This document shows positions 43,014-51,772 of a stretch of DNA of 64,000 nucleotides, piece by piece. Within the stretch, counting starts at the first letter, position 1. Each line of letters starts with the position of its first letter. This DNA is from Streptomyces aurantiacus. GTDB taxonomy: Bacteria; Actinomycetota; Actinomycetes; Streptomycetales; Streptomycetaceae. Made by a program: the position numbers and the translations under genes. The notes under the pieces are model-generated. The model worked only from the letters and a program-made list of their open reading frames with translations, was not told the origin of the DNA and made no database searches. The stretch is from positions 4,278,001 to 4,342,000 of the forward strand of contig NZ_CP114283.1 of the NCBI RefSeq assembly GCF_027107535.1, written 5' to 3'.

Positions 43014-43997
43014 GTGCTCACTCTGCGTGTAGACGCCGACACAGTGTCCAGGGTGCGGTTGGCCCCTTCCCCCGCGTCGGAGTCCATGGCGTGGTTGAAA
43101 CTCACTGCCGCGTCGGGACGGCACCCGGTGTTCGGAGATCCCGGACCACTCGCCCGCGCGTCACTTGCCCATCCGGACGTTGCCCTGCTTGCGGACCTGT
43201 TGCCGCTGAACGGCGACACCTACACACCTGACCTGCTCACCCCTCAGCCAGGGACGAACGCGCAGCGTCGTGACCTGCTCGACGAGCAGATCGCGCAGAT
43301 CGAGGCCGCAACGCAGGACGTCCTCGAAACGCAGGTCTTCACCTACACCCGGACCCACTGGAACAGGCCGCTGCTGGCCACAACCCGCCGGATCGCGGAG
43401 TCGGGGCGGATGCAGCGGCATCTCGCCAACGGTCTCGCCCGGTTCTGGCGGGATGCCCTTTCTGAGGGCTGGCCCGAACTGCGCTCGATCATCGATCAGG
43501 ACATCGCCCACCGCGCGACGACCATCGCCACCCACGGCGTCGGCCGGGCGCTCGGAGCACTTCACCCCGACATGGATTGGGCAGGCGACGCGGTCACCCT
43601 CGCCAAGTCGTGGGACGGCGACATAGATGCCACCGGCCGGGACCTGGTCCTCGCCCCCGGCGTGCTCAACCGGCCCGACGTCATCATCCAGGTCGACACC
43701 CCCGGACAGTTCGTCCTCTACTACCCCGCCCAGCGGATCGGAGTCGGCAGGGGCCGCAGGTCCGGAACGATCACGCAAGTGGTCGGCAACGCCCGTGCGG
43801 CCTTGCTGGCGGACCTCGAAACCCCCCGGTCCACCACGGAACTCGCCTCCCGGATCGGATGCACACCGGGCACCGTCTCCTACCACCTCAGTGCACTGCA
43901 CCGCGCACGCCTCGTCACCAAGGTCAGAGACGGGCGCTACGTGTTGTACCAGCGGACCGCACATGCGGCAGGTCTGCTGGAAGAAGCCCGCGGCTAA
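43014..43997 (+). CDS. ArsR-type winged-helix regulator with N-terminal DUF5937-like domain
   Basis: GTG at 43014 (MLTLRVDADTVSRVRLAPSP) gives 327 residues. Residues 1-230 form the DUF5937-like helical domain: SESMAWLKLTAASGRHPVFG and SGRMQRHLANGLARFWRDAL. The C-terminal 240-315 is the HTH: LLADLETPRSTTELASRIGC, TPGTVSYHLSALHRARLVTK and GRYVLYQRT. Such proteins are frequent stand-alone regulators in Streptomyces and many control a neighbouring transporter or are linked to resistance. No obvious target is adjacent apart from the divergent secreted protein. Confidence 0.82.
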   Translation: MLTLRVDADTVSRVRLAPSPASESMAWLKLTAASGRHPVFGDPGPLARASLAHPDVALLADLLPLNGDTYTPDLLTPQPGTNAQRRDLLDEQIAQIEAATQDVLETQVFTYTRTHWNRPLLATTRRIAESGRMQRHLANGLARFWRDALSEGWPELRSIIDQDIAHRATTIATHGVGRALGALHPDMDWAGDAVTLAKSWDGDIDATGRDLVLAPGVLNRPDVIIQVDTPGQFVLYYPAQRIGVGRGRRSGTITQVVGNARAALLADLETPRSTTELASRIGCTPGTVSYHLSALHRARLVTKVRDGRYVLYQRTAHAAGLLEEARG

Positions 43998-44139
43998 CAT
44001 CCGCACCTGGTCGGCCTGGGCCTACGTCGCCTTCGTCCTGGACGTGTACTCCCGGAAACCCGTCGGATGGCAGCTCGCCACACACATGCGCACCGATCTC
44101 CAGCTCGATGCCTTGGAGACGGCCTTATGGCGGTGAGGG
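43998..44139 (+). pseudogene. IS3-family transposase fragment (rve core)
   Basis: Directly after the regulator stop the plus strand reads [20 protein letters not shown], then [20 protein letters not shown] and ALWR before a stop. This is the second catalytic-Asp block of an IS3-family integrase core ([13 protein letters not shown]). Nothing of the rest of the element remains here. Confidence 0.78.
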
Positions 44140-44189
44140 ATCAAGAAGTGCTCGAGCCCAGGGCTTCGGCGTAGTTGTGTGTCACCGGG

Positions 44190-45054
44190 TTTGTGCCCAT
44201 CCGAGGACGAGGAGTGCGAGGGGGCGACGGGGGCGCGGGAGTTGTTGCGGAGGGCGGCCACGAGGTTCTTAGCTCCGGCTGTCCGGAGGACTCCGATGGC
44301 GAGGTCGCGACAAGTGGCCATCGCGCGGGGCGCGTTGCCGGCCCGCAGCTGTGAGGCGTCCTCGGCGAAGGTGGTGTCGCGGGCGTGGTGCAGGGCATCG
44401 ATCTGCCAGTGGTCGCGGACGAGTCGGGCTAGCCGGGCCGGGGTGGACTGCCCGGCGGTCAGGCCGACGACTGCGTAAAGGGTCGTGCTCGTGGCTCTGC
44501 CGGTCTTGCGGTCGCTGTGGCTGCTTTTGATCTGGACGGCCTGGCGGGGCGCCGGGGAGGAAGAGGCTGTTCACGGAGGCGACCTTGATCCGGCGGATCT
44601 CCGAGCGGCGCCGACAGCCTTGGTGCGGCCCTGAAGCGGGATGCCCTTCCACGGACGGCACTTGAGCTGCCTGCGCAGCCCCTTCTGGTTGCCCTTGAGG
44701 ATCACGATGTAGTGGGCACCCCGTTGTCTCGGCGGGCAGGACCCGCCTGGGCGGCAGCGGATCGGGGCGGGCGCCGACCTGTTCCAGCACATGAGCCGGA
44801 GCGTCGGCGTTCCACTCGCCGACCGCCGACCGCCGACCGCCGACCGCCGGCAGCGAGGCTGCCCCGGTCGGCACCGCACACGCGGTGAGTGCGAGGACGA
44901 TGGCCAGGCGGTGGTGTACCCCGCGTGGATCACGTGGGTCCGGTACCTCGGCCGACCGCTCCAGAAGGCTCGGGGCCTCCTCGGATACGACGGCGGGGTG
45001 CTCATGGAGCTGGTCAAGGGCAGGCGGGATCAGCGATGGTGCGTCGGCAGGCAC
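44190..45054 (-). pseudogene. ISAs1-family transposase, multiply frameshifted
   Basis: The minus strand shows an ISAs1 order of motifs in several frames: [39 protein letters not shown], then [57 protein letters not shown] and [20 protein letters not shown]. Stops, shifts and a deletion after RRVLPAETT interrupt it. A 7-bp tandem repeat inside it (44818-44845) adds a further shift. Confidence 0.8.
44818..44845. repeat. Heptanucleotide tandem repeat (GCCGACC), four units
   Basis: GCCGACC repeats four times (44818-44845) and is followed by GCCGG. In the ISAs1 relic this replaces the SLLAVGEW stretch with a run encoding [13 protein letters not shown] residues. Because seven is not a multiple of three, slippage here changes frame. 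Confidence 0.88.
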
Positions 45055-45187
45055 GGTCTTCCACTCGGATCACCGGGCGTCGAGAACTCCTTGATCTTGG
45101 AAGTCGCGCCTGTCATGTTCCGGGCCTTGTCGCTGACCTGACGGACCAATACAAACCGGGCGTCGCGCGACTACGCCGAAGGCCTAC

Positions 45188-45233
45188 CTCAGGGCGGCCT
45201 GGAAGGCAGAACGGCGCCAGGGGCCGCCCTGAG
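45188..45233 (-). terminator. Hairpin terminator after the DHFR-like gene
   Basis: CTCAGGGCGGCC (45188-45199) pairs with GGCCGCCCTGAG (45222-45233); TGG and CCA bases next to the loop can extend it with a small bulge. It begins 6 bp after the stop of the minus-strand gene at 45240. Confidence 0.75.
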
Positions 45234-45239
45234 GACCGG

Positions 45240-45884
45240 TCACTTTCGCCAGAACAGGTGGTGCGTGACACCGCTCGGGCTGGGAACCACCTCCAGGTGG
45301 AACCGGTCGAGCAGCTCATCGGGGGAGTCCCAGAGTCGTACTCCGGACCCGAGCTTCACCGGCGAGACCGCCACGTGCATCGTGTCGACGAGGTCGGCGT
45401 CGAGGAACTGCCGGATGGTGGTGGCCCCACCTCCGAGCCGGACGTCCTTACCCTGCGCCGCTTCCCGGGCCTGTTCAAGGACCGTGGCAGGGTCACCGTC
45501 GACGAAGTGGAACGTGGTGTCGGAAAGCGTGAACGAAGGACGCTTGTGGTGGGTCATGACGAACACCGGAGTGCGGAAGGGGGGCTCGTCCCCCCACCAG
45601 CCCTGCCACTCATGGTCCTGCCAGGGGCCGCGCTGGGGCCCGAACTTGTTGCGGCCCATGATCTCGGCGCCGATGTTGCGGGGGTAGTCCCGCGTGAGGT
45701 AGTCGTCCAGGCCCCGGCTTCCTCCGGGGTCGGTACGCATGGGCCAGCTCGCTGTGGCGCCGGCCCAGGCGAACAGCCTCTCGGGCTCGACATGGCCGAA
45801 CGGCCTCTCAAGGGTCTGATCCTCACCGGCACCGATTCCGTCACTCGAGATGTTGAAGTTCTGGACTCTCAGTAGCTGAGCCAC
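45240..45884 (-). CDS. Dihydrofolate-reductase-family protein (RibD C-terminal-like)
   Basis: GTG at 45884 follows an excellent AAAGGAGGA site; the product is 214 residues. It has LLRVQNFNISSDGIGAGEDQ, then EIMGRNKFGPQRGPWQDHEW, VFVMTHHKRPSFTLSDTTFH, DVRLGGGATTIRQFLDADLV and VDTMHVAVSPVKLGSGVRLW. These are the landmarks of the YyaP/RibD-C group. They bind NADPH and probably reduce a pterin-like or other small substrate. It is a single gene with its own terminator. Confidence 0.87.
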   Translation of the reverse strand: MAQLLRVQNFNISSDGIGAGEDQTLERPFGHVEPERLFAWAGATASWPMRTDPGGSRGLDDYLTRDYPRNIGAEIMGRNKFGPQRGPWQDHEWQGWWGDEPPFRTPVFVMTHHKRPSFTLSDTTFHFVDGDPATVLEQAREAAQGKDVRLGGGATTIRQFLDADLVDTMHVAVSPVKLGSGVRLWDSPDELLDRFHLEVVPSPSGVTHHLFWRK

Positions 45885-46420
45885 GTGCTCCTCCTTTGTT
45901 GTCGACAACGGTGGTGAGACTTGCCGGGCCGGGAAAACTCATCGCTGCGCCCATGGCCAACAGCAAATTGAGCTACGCAGTGTCGCGAGCCGTGAGTTTC
46001 GCGTGGTCTGCGCGGTTTGCGCAAACACCTTTGGTCAGCGGGTGTCCGCCCCCTGCGGAGCCATCCACTGTCCGCTTGGTCATCCAGGCGGCCAGCTGTC
46101 GAGTTCGTCGCCCATGTCGTGGAAGAAGCAGGATTCGAAGTGCCCCAGCGGCGACCCACGTCTGCACAGCCGGTCGTCTCACTCGTGGATGCTCGGCTGC
46201 CTTCATCACTGCAGGCAAGGTGTGGCCGGCCGCTGCCGGTCAGAACATGGTGTTGTCGGTCTCGCCTGTTTGGAAGCGCTTCTCTGGGCTCCAGTGCACC
46301 GAGCCTTTGTGGTTCCGCGGGCGGGCCGTCGGGGGCATGCGGGGATGGCATTCGCGGCCCCGTAGCAAGGTGATGTGGTCCCACTTTGATCAAGTGGTGC
46401 TGCTGGATCGGCGGAGTGCG
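45885..46420. other. 536-bp stretch without a recognised gene
   Basis: Open frames exist on both strands (for example 45973-46218 minus), but frames that look protein-like are interrupted by stops within about 50 codons. One minus-strand piece (WDHITLLRGRECHPRMPPTA near 46300) could be a gene relic of unknown kind. I see no IS ends or promoter I would trust. Confidence 0.4.
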
Positions 46421-47005
46421 TCAAGCAGGGGGTTCGACCGTGGCCGGCCAGGGGCCCTGTTGGGACAGGTGGAGCACGAGGGCCGCGATGTTCCAGGCGT
46501 CGTCCTCGCCTCGGTGGTGACGGCCTTCAAGCCGCCGTCCGGCGATCTTCAGGGCCTGTGCCATGCCGGGCCGTTTGCGCAGACCATGTGCCTCGGTGAA
46601 GACCATCTTGGCGTTGGTGTGGTGGCGGCCGAAGGGGTAGGGCGTCCGTGTCGCCTGGCACTGCCGGGTGAACTGATGGCGGTCGTAGTCGCCCCAGCTG
46701 ACCCACGGTCGGGTGCCTGCACGGTGCTCGACCGCCAGCAGTTGGCACGCTTCGGCGAAACTGACTCCCTGGTCGACTTCGTGTTGGGTGAGGCCGGTCA
46801 GCTCCGTGCAGAACTCGCTGACCGTGGACCGGACGGGCCGCACCAGAATCCGGTGTCGGGCGAGGCGCTCACCGGCATCCAGGTCGATGACGGTCAGTCC
46901 GACCTCGATGATCTCGCTGACCGAGCCAGGCGGCTGGGAACCCGCCCAACAGGTCGCTTCAACGTCCACGACGTTGACGAGGTTCTCGGTCCAGGTGCTT
47001 TCCAT
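46421..47005 (-). CDS. DEDDh 3'-5' exonuclease (RNase T/ERI-1/KapD-like)
   Basis: Start at 47005 (MESTWTENLVNVVDVEATCW) gives 194 residues. Exo I is VVDVEAT (D-x-E). Exo II lies around WVSWGDYDRHQFTRQC. The Exo III H-x4-D motif is in GRRLEGRHHRGEDDAWNIAA. IIEVGLTVIDLDAGERLARH and ELTGLTQHEVDQGVSFAEAC also fit the family. It is a complete stand-alone exonuclease domain for RNA or DNA ends. It is surrounded by IS debris, with no partner gene. Confidence 0.87.
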   Translation of the reverse strand: MESTWTENLVNVVDVEATCWAGSQPPGSVSEIIEVGLTVIDLDAGERLARHRILVRPVRSTVSEFCTELTGLTQHEVDQGVSFAEACQLLAVEHRAGTRPWVSWGDYDRHQFTRQCQATRTPYPFGRHHTNAKMVFTEAHGLRKRPGMAQALKIAGRRLEGRHHRGEDDAWNIAALVLHLSQQGPWPATVEPPA

Positions 47006-47297
47006 TGCAGGAAGCGTAGGAAAGCACAGCGGCTGGAGCACGTGGTTTTCGAGGCTGCCCCGTCGCAGGCTCGCGTTGCACCGTCCCCTCCTCGACGGGC
47101 AAAGCCTCAACTTTCACGAAGTGGAGCCACTTCTGAGCCCCGCGGTGGAGCCCAAAGATGCCCAACAAACATCTCAGGGCCGGCTGTACGTCACGCGTAC
47201 CGCCCGGCCAGGCGGCTGGCGTACCGCTCTCGGCTGTGTGCCATGTGCGCCGGCCCCCGGCTGTGCGCCGCACGTCACGCGAGCCGCCCCCGGGCAG

Positions 47298-47690
47298 TGT
47301 GTCGTGATCGACCTGGCCACCACGAACGCCATCGCCAGCTCCGAGTGGATCAAGAAGAGCCAGCCGCTCTGCCTGATCGGCGACTCGGGCACCAGCCAGT
47401 CCCATAGGCTCATCACCCTGGGCACCGAGGCTGCCACGAAGGCCTACCGTGTCCGCTACGCGCTCGCCGCGAAACTGGTGAACGAGATGGCCGAGGTTGC
47501 TGATGAGGAGCAGCTGAACAAGACCATCGCCCGCTACGGGCGCGTCGATCTTCTGTGCATTGGTGAGCTGGGTTACAAGGAACGTGACCGGCGCGGCGCC
47601 GAACTCCACTTCCAGGTCTTGACCGAACGGGAAGAGAAGTGCAGCCTCGATCGCCTCCAACGAGCCGTTGGGAAAGCGGACATGTCCCGC
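47298..47690 (+). pseudogene. IstB-like ATPase of IS21, inactivated
   Basis: The plus strand reads SSEWIKKSQPLCLIGDSGTS, then RVRYALAAKLVNEMAEVADE, RYGRVDLLCIGELGYKERDR and RGAELHFQVLTEREEK, as in IS21 helper ATPases. Walker A is GDSGTSQSH instead of GxxGxGKSH, so the catalytic Lys is lost. Walker B has Gly where Asp belongs (CIGELGY). After EREEK the frame shifts (ASIASNEPLG). The N-terminus is missing too. Confidence 0.8.
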
Positions 47691-47966
47691 CGAACCCGTG
47701 CAGCATGCTGCCGAAACGGCATGGGCTTGAAGCTACGGCAACTACAAAGTCGCCCCTCTGAGCGATCGTCCCCTGATGTCCGGATGGATCGCCGACGCCT
47801 GGCGCGGTGCTGAAGCGAAGACGACCTTCTGAACGTGATCACGGGGTTCCACGTTTTCAGACCACACGGAACAGCTGCAATGAAAGGTGGAGTTGGGCCT
47901 ACCTCTGCAGGGGTGCAGGACCCGGGGCGGATATTCGGTGTTCTGCCGGCCCCATGAGGGCGCAAG

Positions 47967-48548
47967 ATGGTGCGCATGACTGTGACCACTCCCGTGCTGC
48001 ACACAGCTCGCCTGCGACTGCGCCCCTTCACCGACGCCGATGCGGACCTCCTTTTCGCGCTGCACAGCAACACCCACGTGATGCGCTACTGGGACTCCGC
48101 GCCGTGGAACGAACGGGCTCGCGCTGAGCGCTTCATCGCGATGTGCGGGAAGATGGCGGACGAAGGCACGGGGGCACGAGTGGCCATCGACCGTGTTTCT
48201 GACGGGGCATTCGCCGGCTGGTGCGGGCTGACCGCATGGAACCCGAACTACGCCAGCGCGTCGTTGGGTTACATCCTCGACGAGGCGATGTGGGGTCAGG
48301 GCTACGCGACGGAAGCCGCACATGCCTTGCTGCAGTGGGCATTCGACACACTCGAACTGAATCGAGTTCAAGCCGAGGCTGATACACGCAATGTTGCATC
48401 TGCCCGGGTTCTGGAGAAGCTCGGATTCGTGCGGGAAGGGACGTTGCGGGAAGACTGCGTCGTGAACGGCGAGGTATCCGACTCGTGGGTGTTCGGGTTG
48501 ATCAGGCGAGAGTGGCGGCCGTCGACCATGCCGACCCCAGCCCGTTAG
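47967..48548 (+). CDS. RimJ/RimL-type GNAT acetyltransferase
   Basis: ATG at 47967 has GAGGG six bases upstream; the product is 193 residues. It begins TPVLHTARLRLRPFTDADAD, the signature of RimJ/RimL GNATs. SASLGYILDEAMWGQGYATE, then AAHALLQWAFDTLELNRVQA is the acetyl-CoA loop and helix, and NVASARVLEKLGFVREGTLR the C-terminal motif. It would acetylate the alpha-amino group of a protein or a small amine. It is intact among IS remnants. Confidence 0.9.
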   Translation: MVRMTVTTPVLHTARLRLRPFTDADADLLFALHSNTHVMRYWDSAPWNERARAERFIAMCGKMADEGTGARVAIDRVSDGAFAGWCGLTAWNPNYASASLGYILDEAMWGQGYATEAAHALLQWAFDTLELNRVQAEADTRNVASARVLEKLGFVREGTLREDCVVNGEVSDSWVFGLIRREWRPSTMPTPAR

Positions 48549-48825
48549 GACGACGTCTTGCCTGGTGGCGCCCGTAGGATTCCTCTCTGGGGACTGGACT
48601 TGAGACCTTCGGCCGAATCTGCTGGCTGGACGTCGGCGAGGTGCGCTTCGACGATGCCGGCTTGGTTATGTTCGCGATACGTGACTGCTGCAGCATGGAG
48701 TCCGGTGTCGCAGAGGGCACCGTGGCTCAGTGTCACGCATCGTTCGTGATCAGTGACTCTTTCAGCGTTGCCACTCCAGGGGAGGATGGCGGCGGCGATT
48801 GCCGACATCCGGTTCGGGCTGCACC

Positions 48826-48850
48826 GGGCTCTGCGGAAAATCCGCCAGGA
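48826..48850. repeat. Possible ISL3 terminal inverted repeat
   Basis: GGGCTCTGCGGAAAATCCGC near 48827 resembles the GGCTCT...GGAAA ends of ISL3-family elements. It lies just beyond the 3' end of the ISL3 transposase relic. I cannot find the matching outer end. Confidence 0.4.
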
Positions 48851-48894
48851 CTTCAGTCGTGCGAGGCCGAGCTCGACGGGCGCGGGGACTGTAC

Positions 48895-49205
48895 GACATT
48901 CGGCTCTGTTCCGTAGTCGGTGGTGAGGGTGCGTTCTCCTTCTTGGAGGAGGAGGCCGAATCCTGCTCGGCCGTGTATCTGCCGCATGATCTTCTTCGTT
49001 CGGGTATTGACGGCCTCGGTCCGGCCGTCGCGGTGGGGGCAGGGTGAGGCCGGCGATCCAGGCGGTGCGGTCGCGGAAGCTGTGCAGGTGGGGCAGGACA
49101 GCGGTGCGGACTGTGGCGATCCACAGGTGAGCTTGTCGTCGTTGGCCGGGGCCGGGGTCAGGAACGCGGCGAACTCGCCAGTGAGTCGGGCGAGTTCGCT
49201 CGAAG
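48895..49205 (-). pseudogene. ISL3-family transposase C-terminal remnant
   Basis: Across frames the minus strand reads LTGEFAAFLTPAP, then HLWIATVRTAVLPHLHSF, RTAWIAGLTLP and HRDGRTEAVNTRTKKIMRQI, HGRAGFGLL. This is the end of an ISL3 transposase (DGRTEGVNTRTKRIMRQMHGRAGF). At least two shifts break it, and the 5' part has been replaced by the lipoprotein-like gene at 49206. Confidence 0.82.
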
Positions 49206-49541
49206 GTGTCGGAGAAAGACCTCACCCAGCAGGCCCAGGCGGCTCTCGCCGACCTCCGCAGCGGAAAGCTGGTCGAGGCCGGTGCGGAATGGGTGACCGA
49301 CGGCATCCACACCGAGCCCATCCTGAGGAATGGCAAGACCTACCTGCTCACCCTGACGTGCTTCGGGGCAGGCAGCGCCCGGATGGCCTTCACGCCGGCG
49401 GACACGGGCACGGACACCACGGTTCCCTGCGATCAGTCGGTGGTCCGCCAGCGGATCACCGTACACAAGCCGATATGCCTCGACGTCGACGGCACCACGG
49501 GATCAACCGGCGCGATCGCCTGGCAGATTGGCGCCATCTGA
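49206..49541 (+). CDS. Lipoprotein-like extracytoplasmic domain lacking its signal
   Basis: GTG at 49206 (MSEKDLTQQAQAALADLRSG) gives 111 residues. The beta-rich body (TYLLTLTCFGAGSARMAFTP, TTVPCDQSVVRQRITVHKPI, GAIAWQIGAI) with a Cys pair is like the mature part of small Streptomyces lipoproteins. Such proteins normally have a signal and lipobox before the KLTQQAQAAL-like start. Here the upstream DNA is ISL3 transposase, so the 5' end was probably lost on insertion or rearrangement. It may be non-functional. A perfect terminator follows. Confidence 0.6.
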   Translation: MSEKDLTQQAQAALADLRSGKLVEAGAEWVTDGIHTEPILRNGKTYLLTLTCFGAGSARMAFTPADTGTDTTVPCDQSVVRQRITVHKPICLDVDGTTGSTGAIAWQIGAI

Positions 49542-49555
49542 TCCCAGCACACCAC

Positions 49556-49589
49556 TGATGCCCTCCAGTCTGCCCCCTGGAGGGCATCA
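49556..49589 (+). terminator. Perfect 13-bp hairpin terminator
   Basis: TGATGCCCTCCAG (49556-49568) pairs with CTGGAGGGCATCA (49577-49589) across an 8-base loop. It starts 14 bp after the lipoprotein-like stop. Confidence 0.85.
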
Positions 49590-49977
49590 GCCTGGGCCCA
49601 AGCGCGGTCTGCGGGTGAAATCGCCGCGGGATGGCGCAACTTCGCGGGCCCACGGGATTACACGCGGGCTTGGAGCAGGGCGAGGACGGCGCCCGCGTAA
49701 GCCCGGGAGCGATCCCGGACCGTGAAGTGGTCGCAGTGCATCTGCCTGGCCTCCACTGTCCGGGCCGGTTGTATGCGAATGCCCTCGCCGCGTCCCAAGA
49801 CGCGGTTGGCCCGGCGACTCTTCTCAGGGCTCAGACCACGGATCGGCAGCACCTGACCTGGACGGTTGTCACCCCCCCCGTGATGCTCAGTTGCCGCCGA
49901 CACAAACACGGCTCTTCGGACGAGCTTCATCCACGCGGAGGATCCATACCACCGCGGCCCAGGCCACGGGCCACGCT
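49590..49977. other. 388-bp stretch without a supported gene
   Basis: A minus-strand frame at 49658-49930 (ending DRSRAYAGAVLALLQARV) has no ribosome site, and I could not place it in a family. It could be another transposase scrap. No hairpin or repeat stands out besides the terminator at its left edge. Confidence 0.4.
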
Positions 49978-50607
49978 CTACGGACGGCGGGCCAACAAGT
50001 GGGTGTCCAGGAAGCCCCGCTCGGACGCTGGATCGTGGAGCAATCGAGCCGCCATGACGAGTCCGGCCCCAGTCAGCAACCCGGCAAACTGCTCCGCCGG
50101 CCAGCTATAGGCGGGCGCCACCTTGTGGTCGAAGCGGACTGGTTCTGGCCCTTCGGTCCCGAAGAAGGACACCAGGAGCAGGCCCCCTGGTGCCAGGACA
50201 CGCACCTGCTCAGCGAGCAGCGCGGGCAATTCCCCAGGCGGGGTATGGATCATCGAATAGTGGGCCAGCACCCCGCCGAGGGCGCCGTCCTCGACCGGAA
50301 GGGCTTCCATCCGCGCTTCGTCGAACCGCAGTGCCGGATGGGCCCGCCGGGCGTGGTCGACCATGGCCGGGGAGATGTCGAGCCCGAAGGCGTCCAGCCC
50401 CAAGTCGTGCAGCATGGCCGTCAAATGACCGGGTCCGCACCCTACGTCGGCTGCCCGCCGATTCCCCGTACCACGCACGAGCTCGGCGAAGGTGCCGATC
50501 ATGTTCCGCGCGAACGGCTGCGTCTCCAACCCATTAGCAAACATCGACGCATACAGCTCGACGACCCCGTCGTAGGCCGCCCTGGTCTCGTCCTGGTGTT
50601 CTAACAC
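49978..50607 (-). CDS. Class I SAM-dependent methyltransferase
   Basis: With GTG at 50607 (MLEHQDETRAAYDGVVELYA) the protein has 209 residues; other starts just upstream cannot be excluded. Motif I is AADVGCGPGHLTAMLHDLGL, then AFGLDISPAMVDHARRAHP, FDEARMEALPVEDGALGGVL and RVLAPGGLLLVSFFG. This is the UbiE/COQ5-like small-molecule branch. The C-terminal strand pair ends FLDTHLLARRP. It is a single gene and the substrate is unknown. Confidence 0.82.
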   Translation of the reverse strand: MLEHQDETRAAYDGVVELYASMFANGLETQPFARNMIGTFAELVRGTGNRRAADVGCGPGHLTAMLHDLGLDAFGLDISPAMVDHARRAHPALRFDEARMEALPVEDGALGGVLAHYSMIHTPPGELPALLAEQVRVLAPGGLLLVSFFGTEGPEPVRFDHKVAPAYSWPAEQFAGLLTGAGLVMAARLLHDPASERGFLDTHLLARRP

Positions 50608-50884
50608 GGGAAGCAAAGTAACACCCGCGTCGTACGCAGCCGTTCTCCGGCCCCATACCGGACCTTTCCCCCCGGGGGCTGATCGTCCCGACACCTGATT
50701 ACGGGGCGCCCGGTAGTCCGGAGAAGGCAGGTGTCGAGCGTGCGCAGGGGTATTGGCGGAGTGCATTTGTTCCGTAGGTGCCGTATCCCGTCGAATGGGC
50801 GGCGGGTTCGGCGGGTATGCGGAGGAGCCGGGATCGGTGGTGGGGACTGGTCCTGATCGCACACAGACACCCAAGGGAGAACCT

Positions 50885-51034
50885 GTGGAACTTCTCTTTC
50901 TCGCCGCACAGGAGAAAGCCGGCTTCTGGCCCACGGGCGCGGTGATGCTCGTCCTCATCACCGGTGCCTCGGTGGGGATCGGCATCTGGCGGAGTCGCAA
51001 CGCCAAGAAGGGATTGGGCGGGCCGGGCAAGTAG
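50885..51034 (+). CDS. Small single-helix membrane protein
   Basis: GTG at 50885 has GGGAG five bases upstream and gives 49 residues. One hydrophobic helix (GAVMLVLITGASVGIGIWRS) is followed by a basic, Gly-rich tail (NAKKGLGGPGK), so the C-terminus should face the cytoplasm. Such tiny proteins are often missed. The function is unknown. Confidence 0.45.
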   Translation: MELLFLAAQEKAGFWPTGAVMLVLITGASVGIGIWRSRNAKKGLGGPGK

Positions 51035-51294
51035 CAGAAGTGAGGGTTCTGCCTGCAGCAGGGCGCGGCTGACGATGACGGTGGGTGCAGCGCAGGCTTC
51101 CCACGGGTCGTGCCCTCCAGGGCTGACGCTGCGCTCACAGCGTCGTCGGCGGGCGGCAAGGTGGTCGGGGCAGGCGCTGCGGTCGTACTCCGAAACCAGC
51201 GGGTTCGCAGAATCTGAAGCCCACCGGGTAGGAACGCGCTGGCGGTGGGTGGGCAACACCTCGGGGCACGTGGGTTCGCCCGGTTCTGCAACTG

Positions 51295-51540
51295 GATCGG
51301 GTGCGGATGACCGCGCCACGGGTGGGCAAGTACCTGCGGCGCTGGGGACTGTCGTTCCAGCGGCCCGACAAGCGCGCGGTCGAGCAGAACCCTGAGGCGC
51401 TGCGAACCTGGCTGGAGGAGGCATGGCCGGCGATCCGGGCGACGGCGAAGACGGAGTACGGCGAAGTGCTGTTCGCCGACCAGGTCGGCATCCGTTCCGA
51501 TCAGGCCACCTCCCGCACTGCGCCGTCACGGGCGACCGCG
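51295..51540 (+). pseudogene. IS630-family transposase fragment
   Basis: The plus strand reads RMTAPRVGKYLRRWGLSFQR, PDKRAVEQNPEALRTWLEEA, then EVLFADQVGIRSDQATSRT. This is the middle of an IS630 transposase up to the first catalytic Asp (FADQ). After this the frame is lost and no C-terminal half follows. The N-terminus is also missing. Confidence 0.8.
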
Positions 51541-51772
51541 TACAGCGTGAACCGCAGCAGCGTCCGCACCCGCTCCGATACCCGAAGCGGTTGTTCGACC
51601 GCGAACTGTTCGCCGACGGTCTGTGGACGTGACCCGATCCGTCGCTGGCCACTGACTACCCGGCTTTGGGGCCTCCCATCGGCCGGGGCCCGTCGAGCCT
51701 TGGTCGGCCCACTTCTGTCCATCGGGATCTCGGGTGGGCGGACCAGGTCTCTTCCGGCGACTGACGTCTTGT

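Noticed and set aside
44818..44845. Tandem repeat considered as a CRISPR-like array
   Set aside because: Units are 7 bp with no spacers and lie inside a transposase relic; no Cas genes are present.
45973..46218. 81-codon minus-strand ORF in the 45.9-46.4 kb gap
   Set aside because: No motif, no ribosome site, and different composition from neighbouring genes.
49658..49930. 90-codon minus-strand ORF
   Set aside because: No ribosome site and no recognisable family; listed only as part of an unassigned gap.
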